Assembly (NCBI RefSeq): GCF_000298315.2
Contig: NZ_AEYE02000031.1
Location: 248,001-312,000 of the forward strand
DNA length: 64,000 nucleotides
Source of the DNA: Rhizobium grahamii CCGE 502
Lineage (GTDB): Bacteria > Pseudomonadota > Alphaproteobacteria > Rhizobiales > Rhizobiaceae
Reading direction: 5' to 3'
Every line of letters begins with the position of its first letter. Position 1 is the stretch's first letter. This document shows, piece by piece, positions 7,907-17,287 of the stretch. The notes under the pieces were generated by a model, which was given only the letters and a program-made list of their open reading frames with translations, ran no database searches and was not told the DNA's origin. The translations under genes and the position numbers were made by a program.

Positions 7907-9646
7907 TCAGTATCCGCTGGCGGAACCTTCGGCGGCGCGGCTGTCCATCGCGCCGTAATAGCGTGCTCCGCCGCCCTTCGCGATATCGGCAAGGCTCTTG
8001 CCGCCGACAAGGATGCCAGCGGCCTGTCCCCATTGCGGCGGGCCGCTGCCATCGTCCAGCGTGTGCCCCATGGCGATCAATGCCCGGATCGTATCGGGCG
8101 ATAAGGTGTAGGGCTCGAAGTAGATCTTGTCCGGTTGCCATTGGTGGTGAATGCGCGGAGCGTTGACCGCCTGACTGATGTCCATGCCGAAATCGATGAC
8201 GTTGAGGATGGCCTCCAGCGTGATGGTGATGATGCGCGAGCCACCGGGGCTGCCGATGACCATGAAGGGTTTGCCGTCCTTGGTCACGATCGTCGGGCTC
8301 ATGGAGGAGAGCGGCGTCTTCTTCGGTGCGATCGCATTGGCCTCGCCCTGGATGAGCCCGTAAAGATTGGGAACGCCGGGCTTCGAAGTGAAATCGTCCA
8401 TTTCGTTGTTGAGGAGAACGCCGGTACCGGGAGCGACGACGCCGGCACCGAAGTTGCCGTTCAGCGTGTAAGTGACGGCGACGGCATTTCCTTCGCCGTC
8501 GATGATCGAATAATGCGTGGTTTCGACGCTTTCCTTAGCGCCCAGAGGTTTCAGGTTGGCGGAGGTGCCCGCCTTGTAAGGATCGATCTTGGCGCGGATC
8601 GCCTTGGCGTAACCTTTGTCGAGCATTGTCGAGACGGGGTTGTCGACGAAGTCAGGGTCGCCAAGGGCGGCGTTGCGGTCGACATAGGCGTAGCGCATCG
8701 CCTCAACCATCAGGTGCACCGTCTCGGCTGAGCCGTAGCCGAGGAAGGAAAGAGGATAGTCTTCCAGAACGTTGAGGATTTCGCAGATGATGACGCCGCC
8801 CGAGGAGGGAGGCGGCGAGGAGATGATGTCGTAGCCGCGGTAATTGCATTCGATCGGCTTCAGCTCACGTACCGCGTACTGCTCGAAATCCTCCTTGGCG
8901 AGAATGCCGCCCTTCGCTTGGCTCGCCTTGACGATCGCCTCTGCCGGCATGCCCTTGTAGAAGGCGTCGGGCCCGGTGTCGGCGATGCCGGATAGAACGG
9001 CGGCAAGGTCGGGTTGCACAAGCTTCTCGCCTACGGCGTACGGTTTGCCCTCCGCTTTCAGAAAAATCTTTGCCGCGGCCTCGTCCTTGGCGAGCCGCTT
9101 CGCGCTACCGCCAATACTGGCGACGTCGCCCTGTTCCAGCGTGAAGCCTTCCTTGGCGTAGCGGATGGCGGGCGCCAGCAGATCCTGCCGCGACTTTGTG
9201 CCGTACTTCTCGCGGGCCATCTCGAAGCCCTTGACGGATCCTGGCACGCCGACGGCGAGATAGCCGTCGAGGCTGGCACGGGGAACGATATCGCCCTTGC
9301 CGTCAAGATACATGGTCTTGGTAGCTGCCAATGGCGCGCGCTCGCGGAAATCGAGGAATGTCGTCTTGCCGTCCTTCAGCCGGATCGTCATGAAGCCGCC
9401 GCCACCGAGATTGCCGGCCGTCGGATAGACGACGGCGAGCGCGTAGCCGACGGCGACCGCCGCATCGACGGCATTGCCGCCATTTTTCAGCATATCGACG
9501 CCGACATCGGTTGCCAGGTGCTGGGCGGTTACGACCATACCGTGCTCGGCCTCGACCGGCGCCGGTGAAGCGGCGAACGCCGATGGCGCGAGAGCAAATG
9601 AGAGCGCCGCGACGACGGCAGATATCCGAAAATAGGGGTGATCCAT
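7907..9646 (-). CDS. ggt: gamma-glutamyltransferase, periplasmic
   Basis: Enzyme of 579 residues that hydrolyses or transfers the gamma-glutamyl group of glutathione. An N-terminal signal peptide (about residues 1-27, ending SAFA) sends it to the periplasm. The precursor self-cleaves before the nucleophilic threonine in VETTHYS (about residue 376), giving large and small subunits. The oxyanion and substrate motifs PLSSMSP and GSPGGSRI follow. The start at 9646 has AGGGAAG upstream; the frame is open to 9730 but that part is not signal-like. It lies 99 bp downstream of the hydrolase gene on the same strand. Confidence 0.94.
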   Translation of the reverse strand: MDHPYFRISAVVAALSFALAPSAFAASPAPVEAEHGMVVTAQHLATDVGVDMLKNGGNAVDAAVAVGYALAVVYPTAGNLGGGGFMTIRLKDGKTTFLDFRERAPLAATKTMYLDGKGDIVPRASLDGYLAVGVPGSVKGFEMAREKYGTKSRQDLLAPAIRYAKEGFTLEQGDVASIGGSAKRLAKDEAAAKIFLKAEGKPYAVGEKLVQPDLAAVLSGIADTGPDAFYKGMPAEAIVKASQAKGGILAKEDFEQYAVRELKPIECNYRGYDIISSPPPSSGGVIICEILNVLEDYPLSFLGYGSAETVHLMVEAMRYAYVDRNAALGDPDFVDNPVSTMLDKGYAKAIRAKIDPYKAGTSANLKPLGAKESVETTHYSIIDGEGNAVAVTYTLNGNFGAGVVAPGTGVLLNNEMDDFTSKPGVPNLYGLIQGEANAIAPKKTPLSSMSPTIVTKDGKPFMVIGSPGGSRIITITLEAILNVIDFGMDISQAVNAPRIHHQWQPDKIYFEPYTLSPDTIRALIAMGHTLDDGSGPPQWGQAAGILVGGKSLADIAKGGGARYYGAMDSRAAEGSASGY

Positions 9647-9746
9647 GACTTCCCTCAAAGCATGATAGTGCAATGGATATGGGACGCAGCGAGCGCTCGG
9701 CAATGTGGGCATCCGCCGAGGTTGGTACATTAGAACGTGCTGTTTG

Positions 9747-10820
9747 TCAGTTTCCCGTTGTTACCGGCGGTGTCAGCCCGGCCGGGTGGCCGAAAGGCGC
9801 AACGGTGTCCGCCGGTTGTGCAGGTTCTTCAACGATCAGGCGACGTTCTGCCTGGCGCGCGAGGGCCTGCAGGTCACGAGCAGCGCCGCCGATCTTCTCC
9901 ATGGCGGCAACGGCGACATCGGTGACCACGTAGTCTGGCTTATGGCCAAGGCCGCGGATCATGACCAGCTCCGAACCGGCGATATCACGGGCCAGACCCT
10001 GCGAATGAAGGTGTTCCCAAACGATGCCGTCGCTGTCGCCGGTGACGATGACGGTTGGCGCGGTGATGCTGGCGTATTGCGGAGAATGCGCCTTGAGATA
10101 AGGCAGGAGGCGCATGCAATCGACGGCGTTATTGTAGAAGGCAGTCGGGCGAAGCACCAGGGTCGGTCCCGTCTTCGCGATGTAATCATCCGGGCGTGGA
10201 TTGGGCCGGAAGACATTCAATGTCGCTTGTTCGAGGCGCCGCAGGCCGAGCGGCACGACGATTGTGTGGTTGAAGAGCCAGCCAAGTACGGGCATCGCCG
10301 CGACATTATAGTACCAGTCCAGTCCGCCAGGCCAGGGATGCGTCGCTGGAGCGAGGAAGAGCAGGCCCTCGGTCATCTCGGGGTGGCGGACGCCGAAAGC
10401 GGCGGCAATAGCGCCGCCGAAGGAATGACCGACGATAATGGCCCGCTTGATGCCTCGTTTTTTCATCAGTTTCGCGATCGCGTCCGCCTGCCCCGAGGGC
10501 AGGGCATTCTCGGAAGCGCCGCGCTCCGAATAACCATGACCCGGGCGGTCAACGAACAGCATTTCGGCACGGCCCTCCAACGGCTGCAGGAAGGCACCGA
10601 CTTGGTCAAGCAGATTTCCGGCCGCACCGTGGATGAATACGAGCGGCGGCAGATCGGCAGTTTTGGGACGAGGGACGTGAAAGGCATTCAGCCGATATCC
10701 GCCGATATCCGTCAGTTGGCCGATGTTCGGACAATCGGCCTCGAACCGCCGTTCCTTGTAGGCGGAGTAGCCAAGAGCGGCGGCAACAGAGGCAATGAAA
10801 ACGGAAGCTTCGGCAAGCAT
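9747..10820 (-). CDS. alpha/beta-fold hydrolase, membrane-anchored
   Basis: Serine hydrolase of about 357 residues. An N-terminal hydrophobic anchor (about residues 3-20) precedes an alpha/beta hydrolase domain. The oxyanion region is VFIHGAAGN, the nucleophile elbow is VGHSFGG, the acid is probably in VTGDSDG, and the catalytic histidine is in GLGHKPD. A proline-rich tail ends the protein. Substrate unknown. The start is uncertain: ATG at 10820, or GTG seven codons upstream at 10841; neither has a strong ribosome site. Confidence 0.85.
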   Translation of the reverse strand: MLAEASVFIASVAAALGYSAYKERRFEADCPNIGQLTDIGGYRLNAFHVPRPKTADLPPLVFIHGAAGNLLDQVGAFLQPLEGRAEMLFVDRPGHGYSERGASENALPSGQADAIAKLMKKRGIKRAIIVGHSFGGAIAAAFGVRHPEMTEGLLFLAPATHPWPGGLDWYYNVAAMPVLGWLFNHTIVVPLGLRRLEQATLNVFRPNPRPDDYIAKTGPTLVLRPTAFYNNAVDCMRLLPYLKAHSPQYASITAPTVIVTGDSDGIVWEHLHSQGLARDIAGSELVMIRGLGHKPDYVVTDVAVAAMEKIGGAARDLQALARQAERRLIVEEPAQPADTVAPFGHPAGLTPPVTTGN

Positions 10821-10884
10821 GGCAATATCTGCTGAGATCACATAACCGACGCGTAAGATTGGGCTGCTGGCGCTGGCGTCAAGA

Positions 10885-11499
10885 TCAGGTGCGGCTGCCG
10901 GCCAGCTTTTCAGAGAGCGTATTCATCTGCTCCTGGGCGCTTCGATTGGCTGGATAGATCTCCAGGAAACGTTCCCAGGCTTTCAGGGCCAACTGGTCGT
11001 TGCCGGTTTCAGTAAGAATGGCTGCCATGCCGGAAAGCGCGCCGAAGTGGCGTGGCTCGAGGTCAAGCACATGCTCGATGTCAGACATCGACTTGCGATA
11101 GCTGTCATTGGCATAGTTGAGGGTCGCGCGGCGATTCCAGCTTTCGGCGTAGTCTGGCTTGAGAGCGATCGCTTGGTCGAGGAAATCGAGGGCGGCCGCA
11201 GTGCGCTTCTCCTCAATCGCCTTGTCGGCCCATTGCATCAGGAGGTTGACAGTCGCACTGCCCGAGTCGTTCCACTCGGTGCGGATTTCATTGGCGATGC
11301 CGCTCGCCTTGTCCGGATCGCGTTCGCGCTTCAGCTGCGCATAAAGCTGATCGAGGTGCTGCTTGGGGGAAAGGTTTGCGTCCGGTTGCTCGACAATAAC
11401 TTCCTTATCCGCGGCAGCGGCAGGCAAAGCAGGAGCGATCAGGGCAAGGGACAGCGGCAGCGCCGCGCACGTCATAGCAAAAAAGCGCATGGCGGGCAT
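10885..11499 (-). CDS. periplasmic tetratricopeptide-repeat protein
   Basis: Protein of about 204 residues with a signal peptide (FFAMTCAALPLSLALIAPAL, cleavage near AAAADK). Two to three TPR units follow (about residues 80-190), including AALDFLDQAIALKPDYAESW and the stretch ending WERFLEIYPANRSA. TPRs bind other proteins; the partner is unknown. Start at 11499 or 11490. Both ATGs sit in a perfect hairpin, described separately, and neither has a clear Shine-Dalgarno sequence. Confidence 0.82.
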   Translation of the reverse strand: MPAMRFFAMTCAALPLSLALIAPALPAAAADKEVIVEQPDANLSPKQHLDQLYAQLKRERDPDKASGIANEIRTEWNDSGSATVNLLMQWADKAIEEKRTAAALDFLDQAIALKPDYAESWNRRATLNYANDSYRKSMSDIEHVLDLEPRHFGALSGMAAILTETGNDQLALKAWERFLEIYPANRSAQEQMNTLSEKLAGSRT

Positions 11500-11512
11500 A
11501 GTAGCCCGCCAT
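11489..11512 (-). promoter_or_regulatory. hairpin covering the start codons of the TPR gene
   Basis: The arms ATGGCGGGC and GCCCGCCAT (9 bp, perfect) flank a 6-base loop. Both candidate ATGs of the downstream gene lie in or beside it, so it could limit translation initiation. A regulatory effect is inferred. Confidence 0.45.
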
Positions 11513-11601
11513 CGCTGAAGATCAAAGCAATTTGATTTGATTGCCGAGGCAATCCCTAGGCAGCCATGGGCAAATGCCACGAACCGTCCAGGCGCGCTAA
11601 A

Positions 11602-11727
11602 TCAGCCCTGGCGAGCCTTGTAGCGCGGGTTCAGCTTGTTGATGATGTAGATGCGGCCCTTGCGGCGAACCAGGCGGTTGTCACGGTGACGAGCCTTGAG
11701 CGACTTGAGCGAATTCTTGATCTTCAT
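11602..11727 (-). CDS. rpmJ: 50S ribosomal protein L36 (bL36)
   Basis: A 41-residue basic protein of the large ribosomal subunit, too short for most ORF listings. It starts [14 protein letters not shown] and contains the family core [15 protein letters not shown], then NPRYKARQG. It lacks the CxxC/CxxxxH zinc ligands of zinc-type L36, so it is the zinc-free (C-minus) form common in alphaproteobacteria. It is transcribed alone, with about 160 bp to purK upstream on the same strand and a terminator between them. Confidence 0.95.
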   Translation of the reverse strand: MKIKNSLKSLKARHRDNRLVRRKGRIYIINKLNPRYKARQG

Positions 11728-11783
11728 TGTTTTGATCCGCGATGTTTGAGGGGGAATTCACATTCGCCCGTATCTATTACATT

Positions 11784-11806
11784 CAAAAGCGCGCTCAGGG
11801 CGCGCT
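11784..11806 (-). terminator. terminator after purEK
   Basis: Arms AGCGCGC/GCGCGCT around a 5-base loop. Read on the minus strand it ends in TTTT, 85 bases after the purK stop. Confidence 0.65.
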
Positions 11807-11890
11807 CTTCAGGTTGGGCGTGCAGATAACCCGGCGGCTCCGCTGTGTCAACCACGTGACGGTGTTTTTCCCATGGCCGGAGCGGCTTTC

Positions 11891-12967
11891 TCAGGGGGAA
11901 ACCGGCAATTTTGTGGTCAACGTCGTGACGTGTCCCATCTTCCGCCCGGGACGGGATTCCGTCTTGCCGTAGAGATGAACAAGCGTGTCCGCCTGGCGTA
12001 ACCAGTCCGGGAGCGCCAGAATATCGTCGCCAATCAGGTTCTGCATCACGCAGTCCGAATGGCGGTCGGCATTGCCGAGCGGCAGGCCGGCAACGGCGCG
12101 GATATGCTGCTCGAATTGCGAGATGACACAAGCGGCTTCCGTCCAGTGGCCGGAATTGTGAACACGAGGCGCCATTTCATTGGCGATCAGGCTGCCGTCC
12201 GCAAGCACGAAGAATTCGATGCCGATAACGCCGACATAACCGAGAGCCGTCAGGATCTTTCCGGCCGCCTCGCGGGCGGCTGCTGCCGCAGTCGCTGAGA
12301 CGGAAGCCGGCACCGTCGAGGTATGCAGGATGCCGCCGCGGTGAACGTTTTCGGCAGGATCGTAGCAAACAATAGCGCCGTCGGTCGCACGCGCCGCAAT
12401 GATCGAGATCTCGCGCTCGAATGAAACCAAGCTCTCGAGAATGAGTGGTACGCTGCCGAGCGCTGCAAAAGCGCCGTCCGCCGTATCGGGTGGCGAGCGG
12501 AACACCCTCTGCCCCTTGCCGTCGTACCCCAGGCGGCGAGTCTTCAGAACACCACGGCCGCCGAAATCCTTGAGCGCGGCCTCGAGGTCGGCCTGACTGT
12601 CGATGGCGTGAAAACCAGCTGTTGGGATGCCGCAGCCGTTGATGAAGCGCTTTTCCACCAGGCGGTCTTGGGCGGCCTCTAGCGCCCTCGGCGGCGGATA
12701 AACCGGGACCGTGCTCGCAAGCGCTTCCGCCGCGGCAACCGGGACGTTCTCGAACTCGTATGTGACGACGTCGCAAGCCTTCGCAAGTTCGGCCAGCGCG
12801 GCAGGATCGTCGTAGGCGGCTGCGATCTGGCCATTGGCGACCTGCGCTGCCGGACAGTCGGCCTGGGGTTCCAGGACGACGGTGCGGAAATTCAGTCGCG
12901 CCGCGGCCATGGCAAGCATACGGCCAAGCTGGCCGCCACCGATGATGCCGATTGTTCTTACAGTCAT
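11891..12967 (-). CDS. purK: N5-carboxyaminoimidazole ribonucleotide synthase
   Basis: ATP-grasp enzyme of 358 residues for de novo purine synthesis. It carboxylates aminoimidazole ribonucleotide with ATP and bicarbonate to N5-CAIR. The N-terminal dinucleotide-like motif [16 protein letters not shown] is followed by the ATP-grasp domain, with [14 protein letters not shown] and the metal-binding [13 protein letters not shown]. It overlaps purE by 4 bp (ATGA), so the two are translationally coupled, and the products act in succession. Confidence 0.97.
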   Translation of the reverse strand: MTVRTIGIIGGGQLGRMLAMAAARLNFRTVVLEPQADCPAAQVANGQIAAAYDDPAALAELAKACDVVTYEFENVPVAAAEALASTVPVYPPPRALEAAQDRLVEKRFINGCGIPTAGFHAIDSQADLEAALKDFGGRGVLKTRRLGYDGKGQRVFRSPPDTADGAFAALGSVPLILESLVSFEREISIIAARATDGAIVCYDPAENVHRGGILHTSTVPASVSATAAAAAREAAGKILTALGYVGVIGIEFFVLADGSLIANEMAPRVHNSGHWTEAACVISQFEQHIRAVAGLPLGNADRHSDCVMQNLIGDDILALPDWLRQADTLVHLYGKTESRPGRKMGHVTTLTTKLPVSP

Positions 12968-13464
12968 AGGTCGTCCATTGGATATTCGGCAACGGCCGCG
13001 CTCTGGCGCTCGCGCCAGTCATCAAGCCGCTCGGCAATGTCCTCGTCCGACAATGCCAAGACTGCAGCAGCCAAAAGCGCTGCATTGATCGCTCCGGGCT
13101 TGCCGATGGCAAGTGTGCCGACCGGAATTCCGCCCGGCATCTGGACGATGGAGAGGAGACTATCCTGACCGGACAGCGCCTTCGATTGAACGGGGACGCC
13201 GAAAACGGGAAGCGGCGTCATGGCTGCGGCCATGCCCGGCAGGTGAGCTGCGCCGCCCGCGCCGGCGATAATCACCTTGAAGCCTTCATCGCGTGCGGTC
13301 TTGGCGAAATTTACCAGGCGATCCGGCGTGCGATGGGCCGATATGATCCGCGCATCATAGGGAATTTCGAGCGCCTCAAGCGTGTCCGCAGCATTCTTCA
13401 TGGTCTCCCAATCGGATTGGCTTCCCATGATGATGGCAACGGGCGGTCTGTCTGTCATCGTCAC
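12964..13464 (-). CDS. purE: N5-carboxyaminoimidazole ribonucleotide mutase
   Basis: Class I PurE of 166 residues, converting N5-CAIR to CAIR in purine synthesis. The motifs [14 protein letters not shown] and [11 protein letters not shown] mark the active site of the octameric enzyme. The GTG at 13464 has AGGGG seven bases upstream; an ATG two codons later (13458) is the alternative. First gene of the purEK pair. Confidence 0.96.
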   Translation of the reverse strand: MTMTDRPPVAIIMGSQSDWETMKNAADTLEALEIPYDARIISAHRTPDRLVNFAKTARDEGFKVIIAGAGGAAHLPGMAAAMTPLPVFGVPVQSKALSGQDSLLSIVQMPGGIPVGTLAIGKPGAINAALLAAAVLALSDEDIAERLDDWRERQSAAVAEYPMDDL

Positions 13465-13474
13465 GGCGTTCCCC

Positions 13475-13678
13475 TCAGGCGATGATATCAGGGATGATCT
13501 GGTCTTCGAGCTTCGTCAGCTTGTCTTTGATCACCAGTTTCTTCTTTTTCATGCGCTGGACGCGCAATGCGTCACATCCGGTGGCAATCATGGCATTGAT
13601 CGCGGCATCGTAATCTTCGTGCTCCTGGCGCAGTCGCGCCACTATGAGCCTGATTTCTGCCTGTTCCTGATCGGCCAT
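13475..13678 (-). CDS. DUF465 (YdcH-like) small protein
   Basis: Charged, largely helical protein of 67 residues with the DUF465 lysine run [18 protein letters not shown] near its C-terminus. No function is established for the family. GGGGA lies seven bases before the ATG at 13678; the ATG at 13684 is too close to it. It ends 10 bp before purE on the same strand and may be co-transcribed. A second DUF465 gene lies divergently at 13908. Confidence 0.85.
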   Translation of the reverse strand: MADQEQAEIRLIVARLRQEHEDYDAAINAMIATGCDALRVQRMKKKKLVIKDKLTKLEDQIIPDIIA

Positions 13679-13907
13679 ATGCATTCCCCATAACCGTCTT
13701 CGGACATCGTCCGTTTTGCCGATGATTTCCGCAAGCTCCTATCACCAAATGGAGGTAACGGCTAGCGGCTGTTCGTCATGATTTTGCCACGTGTTCTCCT
13801 TGTTTTCACCTTCGACAAGCCTTCAAAAATATGTCACAGTCAAAAGGTTGACGCCTTGGATCTCCGGCGGTGTTGGCCGGGGAGAGGTAAGAGGAAGGAA
13901 GGGTCAA

Positions 13908-14081
13908 ATGACTGTTCAAGCTCATCTTGAGTCACTCCAGAAAAAGCATGTTGCTCTCGAGGAGGAGTTGCATACGCTAATGATATCCCCCTCCCGAAAC
14001 GATAATGAAGTTGCTGAGTGCAAACGCAGAAAATTGCGGATCAAGGACGAGATTGAGCGCCTGAAATCATCTTTCCATTGA
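13908..14081 (+). CDS. second DUF465 (YdcH-like) small protein
   Basis: Protein of 57 residues, predicted coiled coil, with the same KRRKLRIKDEIERLK C-terminal pattern as its divergent neighbour. AGGAAGG is placed correctly for the ATG at 13908, so the longer frame to 13791 is not used. The two genes share about 230 bp of upstream DNA. They probably arose by duplication, but the identity is low and limited to the lysine-rich helix. Confidence 0.82.
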   Translation: MTVQAHLESLQKKHVALEEELHTLMISPSRNDNEVAECKRRKLRIKDEIERLKSSFH

Positions 14082-14179
14082 GAACGATGCATGAATTACC
14101 GAGTGCGGTCCTAAACGGAGAAGGCAAAAGGCCAATTTCATCAGAAGTTTAGATGAGTTCGTGCTCGACAGGCAAATAT

Positions 14180-14217
14180 ACGCCGGTTCCGACGGAAAGT
14201 CGCGAGCCGGCGTTTTT
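14180..14217 (+). terminator. terminator after the second DUF465 gene
   Basis: Arms ACGCCGGTTC and GAGCCGGCGT (one mismatch or wobble) followed by TTTTT on the plus strand. It also lies just beyond the convergent ArsR gene. Confidence 0.6.
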
Positions 14218-14232
14218 CGTTTGAGGGAGCTG

Positions 14233-14493
14233 TCAGGCCCAGAACTGATCGAGCCAGAGATTGAGCTTGTCGAAACCGCGATTGTTGACCGCGTAGATGC
14301 GTCGCGTGCCCTCTGCGGTGACCGAAACCAGATTGCAATCCAGCAGCGCCTTGAGGTGCTGAGAGACGGCGGGGCGGCTGATGGGAAGCCCCTCGGCAAG
14401 CTCGTTCACGGTCTTCGGCGCACGTCGAAGTTCTTCCAGCAGGAAGCGCCGGTGGGGATCGGCTATCGCAGTGAAGGGATCCGTGTTCGACAT
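14233..14493 (-). CDS. ArsR-family transcriptional regulator
   Basis: Compact winged helix-turn-helix protein of 86 residues. The core is RRFLLEELRRAPKTVNELAE, with recognition helix SRPAVSQHLKALLDCNLV and wing EGTRRIYAV. It has no cysteine pair for metal sensing, so it belongs to the metal-independent autorepressor type (often linked to SRPBCC or transport genes) rather than true ArsR/SmtB. It follows the TauE/SafE permease gene by 68 bp on the same strand. Confidence 0.88.
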   Translation of the reverse strand: MSNTDPFTAIADPHRRFLLEELRRAPKTVNELAEGLPISRPAVSQHLKALLDCNLVSVTAEGTRRIYAVNNRGFDKLNLWLDQFWA

Positions 14494-14561
14494 GCCGGAA
14501 AGCTACGTCAAACGGCGCAATCGGGCAAGGAAATTGTGCGGCGCAACGAAACCCAAAATTG

Positions 14562-15326
14562 TTAGAAACCGGCACCTTCTTTCGCGATCAGTACGGCCGC
14601 AATGAGGGCCATGGCATACATGAAAGGATAGAAGACCGCCGGCTTCATACGACGCACGCACCAGGCGCCGGCAATTGTCGCAAGCGGGGCAAACGGCAGA
14701 AGCGTGGCGGATGTGGAGAGGTTCTGCGTGTCGAGCTGGCCAAGCGCGAAGTACGGAATGAGCTTCACGGCATTGAGGATCGCGAAGAAGCGGACGCTCG
14801 TGCCGGTATATTCGCGGGGTTGCATCTGCAGCGGCAGCGCATAGATCTGGAACGGAGCGCCGCCAGCATGAGCGACGAAACTGCCATAGCCGGACAGGCT
14901 GCCCCAGATCGTCGCCAGCAGCGGTCGCTGGCCGTGGGGCGGTGTGTGCGTTCCCGCGGCGGGGCCAAAGTTGTTCCAGAAATAGCGCAGGCAAAAGAGG
15001 ATAGTGACGACGCCAATGACGACGCGAAGGACATTGCCCGGCACCAGGGCGGAGGTTGCCCAGCCGAGAGCGATCCCGAACAGCGCTCCCGGCAGCATGA
15101 TCTTCAGCGTTGTCCAGTCGCCGTGCTTGCGCCAGATCACGAGTGAGATCATGTCCATGAAAATGAGGATCGGAAGCAGGATCGCGGCTGCCTGAACGGG
15201 TGAGACGACGAGGGCGAGAAAGGGTAGTCCGATCAGTGACAGCGCATCGCCCATGCCGCCTTTTGCAAGTCCGACCAGAATGACGGCGGGAACGGCGGCG
15301 TAATAAAATGACAGGTCCATCGGCAT
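14562..15326 (-). CDS. TauE/SafE family membrane permease
   Basis: Inner-membrane protein of 254 residues with about eight hydrophobic segments. It shows the family's duplicated glycine-rich start: GLAKGGMGDALSLIGLPFLA in the first half and GSLSGYGSFVAHAGGAPF in the second. Members export or import organosulfur and sulfite-type anions; the substrate here is unknown. An in-frame ATG at 15320 is equally possible. It probably forms an operon with the ArsR-type gene downstream. Confidence 0.88.
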   Translation of the reverse strand: MPMDLSFYYAAVPAVILVGLAKGGMGDALSLIGLPFLALVVSPVQAAAILLPILIFMDMISLVIWRKHGDWTTLKIMLPGALFGIALGWATSALVPGNVLRVVIGVVTILFCLRYFWNNFGPAAGTHTPPHGQRPLLATIWGSLSGYGSFVAHAGGAPFQIYALPLQMQPREYTGTSVRFFAILNAVKLIPYFALGQLDTQNLSTSATLLPFAPLATIAGAWCVRRMKPAVFYPFMYAMALIAAVLIAKEGAGF

Positions 15327-15434
15327 GCTTTTGAAAATCCTCCCCTTGCCAGCCCCGTCTAACGGAATTACTCACACAGGACGAGTGCAGATCGGCCGCA
15401 AAACGGCCTGTTCCGCTGTAAATGGAAAGAGTTC

Positions 15435-16088
15435 ATGACCGAACCGGAAAACCGCTGCCGCCTAGTCCTGATTGCTCCCGACCTTGCCGATGCCGATGAG
15501 CAGGCAAAGGTCGTCGGCGATGCCTTGAAGGGCGGTGACGTCGCCTCGGTGATCGTGCCGCAATACGGTCTCAACGATGGCGAGTTTCAGAAGCACGCAG
15601 AAAAGCTGGTTCCAATCATCCAGCACGCGGGCGCTGCAGCGCTACTTGCGGGCGACAGCCGCGTTGTTGGGCGCACCAAGGCGGATGGCCTGCATCTGAC
15701 CGGTCCGGCCAGCGAAATTTCTGAAGCGATCGACAAGTATGCCGACAAGCTGATCGTCGGCGGCGGCAATGCCGCCGACCGGCATCATGCATTGGAGATT
15801 GGCGAGGAGCGCCCGGATTATATCTTCTTCGGCAAGCTCGACGGCGACATCAAGCCGGAGGCGCATCCCAAGAACCTCGCACTCGGTGAGTGGTGGGCAT
15901 CCATGATCGAGATTCCCTGCATCGTGATGGGTGGCACGGATCCGGCTTCCGCGCTCGCGGTGGCGGAGACTGGGGCTGAGTTCGTGGCGCTACGGCTTGC
16001 GGTTTTCGGCGACGCCGGACGTGCGCCAATCATCGTCGCCGAGGTCAATGCGCTGTTGGACGAAAAAGCGCCACGGTTTGAGGATTGA
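15435..16088 (+). CDS. thiamine-phosphate synthase-like protein (ThiE family)
   Basis: TIM-barrel protein of 217 residues. It resembles ThiE in ADGLHLTG, in YIFFGKLDG and in the phosphate-binding MGGTDPASAL. Known ThiE joins HMP-pyrophosphate and HET-phosphate. The match is loose: the usual GxGP/T motifs are altered, and there is no thi operon and no TPP riboswitch upstream. It may have another substrate. Rhizobia commonly carry this paralogue beside a Sel1-repeat gene, which starts 10 bp after its stop. Confidence 0.78.
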   Translation: MTEPENRCRLVLIAPDLADADEQAKVVGDALKGGDVASVIVPQYGLNDGEFQKHAEKLVPIIQHAGAAALLAGDSRVVGRTKADGLHLTGPASEISEAIDKYADKLIVGGGNAADRHHALEIGEERPDYIFFGKLDGDIKPEAHPKNLALGEWWASMIEIPCIVMGGTDPASALAVAETGAEFVALRLAVFGDAGRAPIIVAEVNALLDEKAPRFED

Positions 16089-16098
16089 TATCGCGCAC

Positions 16099-17181
16099 AT
16101 GCCGATCCTGTCCCGCTCCCTGCGCGTTTCCGCTGTCTTTGCCGTCGTAATCCTGGCGGGGCTGACGCATGGCGTTTTCGCTCAGACGGTCGACAACGTC
16201 GTGACGCGGCCGCTCTCGACCGCCCCGGAGACACTGAAGACAGGACGGCCCCAGGCAGACGGCACTGGTCCATCGACGGGCGTCGGGGTCTTTGACCGCA
16301 TGGGCGCCAAGCTGCCCGATCTGCCACCGGAAAAGGACTATAAGGGACAAGTTGACGAGGCCTATGGCGCCTACCAACGCGGCTACTATCTCACGGCGAT
16401 GGAAAGAGCTCTGCCGCGCGCCCAGCTCGGCGATCCGGCCGCGCAGACGCTGATGGGCGAACTCCTGGCGGACGGTCTGGGTGTCAAGCGCGACATGAAG
16501 AACGCAGCTTTCTGGTACAGCAAGGGTGCGGAAGGCGGCGACCCTGCGGCGATGTTCAAGTATTCGCTGATGCTGATCGAGGGGCGGTTCGTCAAACGCG
16601 ATAAGGCCAAGGCCGACGAATATATGCACAAGGCGGCCGACGCCGGAAATTCGTCTGCACAGTTCAATTGGGGCCAGATCCTGACGGCCGATAATCCGGG
16701 TGACAAGGGACTGAAGCTCGCACTGCCGTACTACGAGAGGGCTGCCGAACAGGGCATCGCCGACGCGCAGTATGCGGTGGCCCAGATTTACGCCTCGCTG
16801 CCCGACCTGCCGGAAGAAAAGAAGCAGCTGGCCCGCGAATGGATGGCACGCGCTGCGCATGCGGGCTACGACACTGCCCAGGTCGATCTTGGCATCTGGT
16901 TGGTCAACGGCCAGAATGGACCGCGCGATTTCGTCAAGGGTTTCCAATGGTTGCGGCTTGCGGCCAATCGCGGCAACGTGGTGGCTCAAAACAAGCTGGC
17001 GCACCTCTACATCAACGCCCTCGGTACCAAGCCGGACCCGGTCGAGGCCGCGAAATGGTATGTGCTATCCCGTCGCGCCGGCCTGCCTGACCCGGCGCTG
17101 GAAGATTTCTACCTCGGCATCGAGGAAGACCAGCAGAAGGCGGCCATCGACGCCGCCAACAAGTTCCGCCGGTTCCAATAA
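16099..17181 (+). CDS. secreted Sel1-repeat protein
   Basis: Protein of 360 residues with a signal peptide (about 1-29, cleaving near GVFAQ). Five or six Sel1-like TPR repeats follow (about residues 100-345), for example AAFWYSKGAEGGDPAAMFKY and ALPYYERAAEQGIADAQYA. Such proteins act as scaffolds in the periplasm or envelope. The ATG at 16099 gives the signal peptide, whereas the frame open from 15931 overlaps the ThiE-like gene. Probably co-transcribed with that gene. Confidence 0.88.
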   Translation: MPILSRSLRVSAVFAVVILAGLTHGVFAQTVDNVVTRPLSTAPETLKTGRPQADGTGPSTGVGVFDRMGAKLPDLPPEKDYKGQVDEAYGAYQRGYYLTAMERALPRAQLGDPAAQTLMGELLADGLGVKRDMKNAAFWYSKGAEGGDPAAMFKYSLMLIEGRFVKRDKAKADEYMHKAADAGNSSAQFNWGQILTADNPGDKGLKLALPYYERAAEQGIADAQYAVAQIYASLPDLPEEKKQLAREWMARAAHAGYDTAQVDLGIWLVNGQNGPRDFVKGFQWLRLAANRGNVVAQNKLAHLYINALGTKPDPVEAAKWYVLSRRAGLPDPALEDFYLGIEEDQQKAAIDAANKFRRFQ

Positions 17182-17261
17182 TTTAGAAGAGGGCGTGTGC
17201 GAAGAGGTCTTCGACCAGATTGCCCGTGAGGACCTGATCACGCAGCCGAAGTTTTGAACGT

Positions 17262-17281
17262 CCGGCGGCCTGGGCCGCCGG
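17262..17281. terminator. strong hairpin between convergent genes
   Basis: CCGGCGGC/GCCGCCGG stem with a CTGG tetraloop, between the Sel1 gene (plus) and the SDR gene (minus). There is no T-run, so it is only a possible bidirectional terminator. Confidence 0.4.
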
Positions 17282-17287
17282 CATTGC

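Noticed and set aside
15327-15434. TPP riboswitch before the ThiE-like gene
   Set aside because: The leader is only about 100 bp and lacks the conserved CUGAGA and related thi-box sequences.
17198-17257. Mini-frame VCEEVFDQIAREDLITQPKF after the Sel1 gene
   Set aside because: Twenty codons from a GTG with a weak AGAAGAGG in front and no recognised relative; not enough to call a gene.
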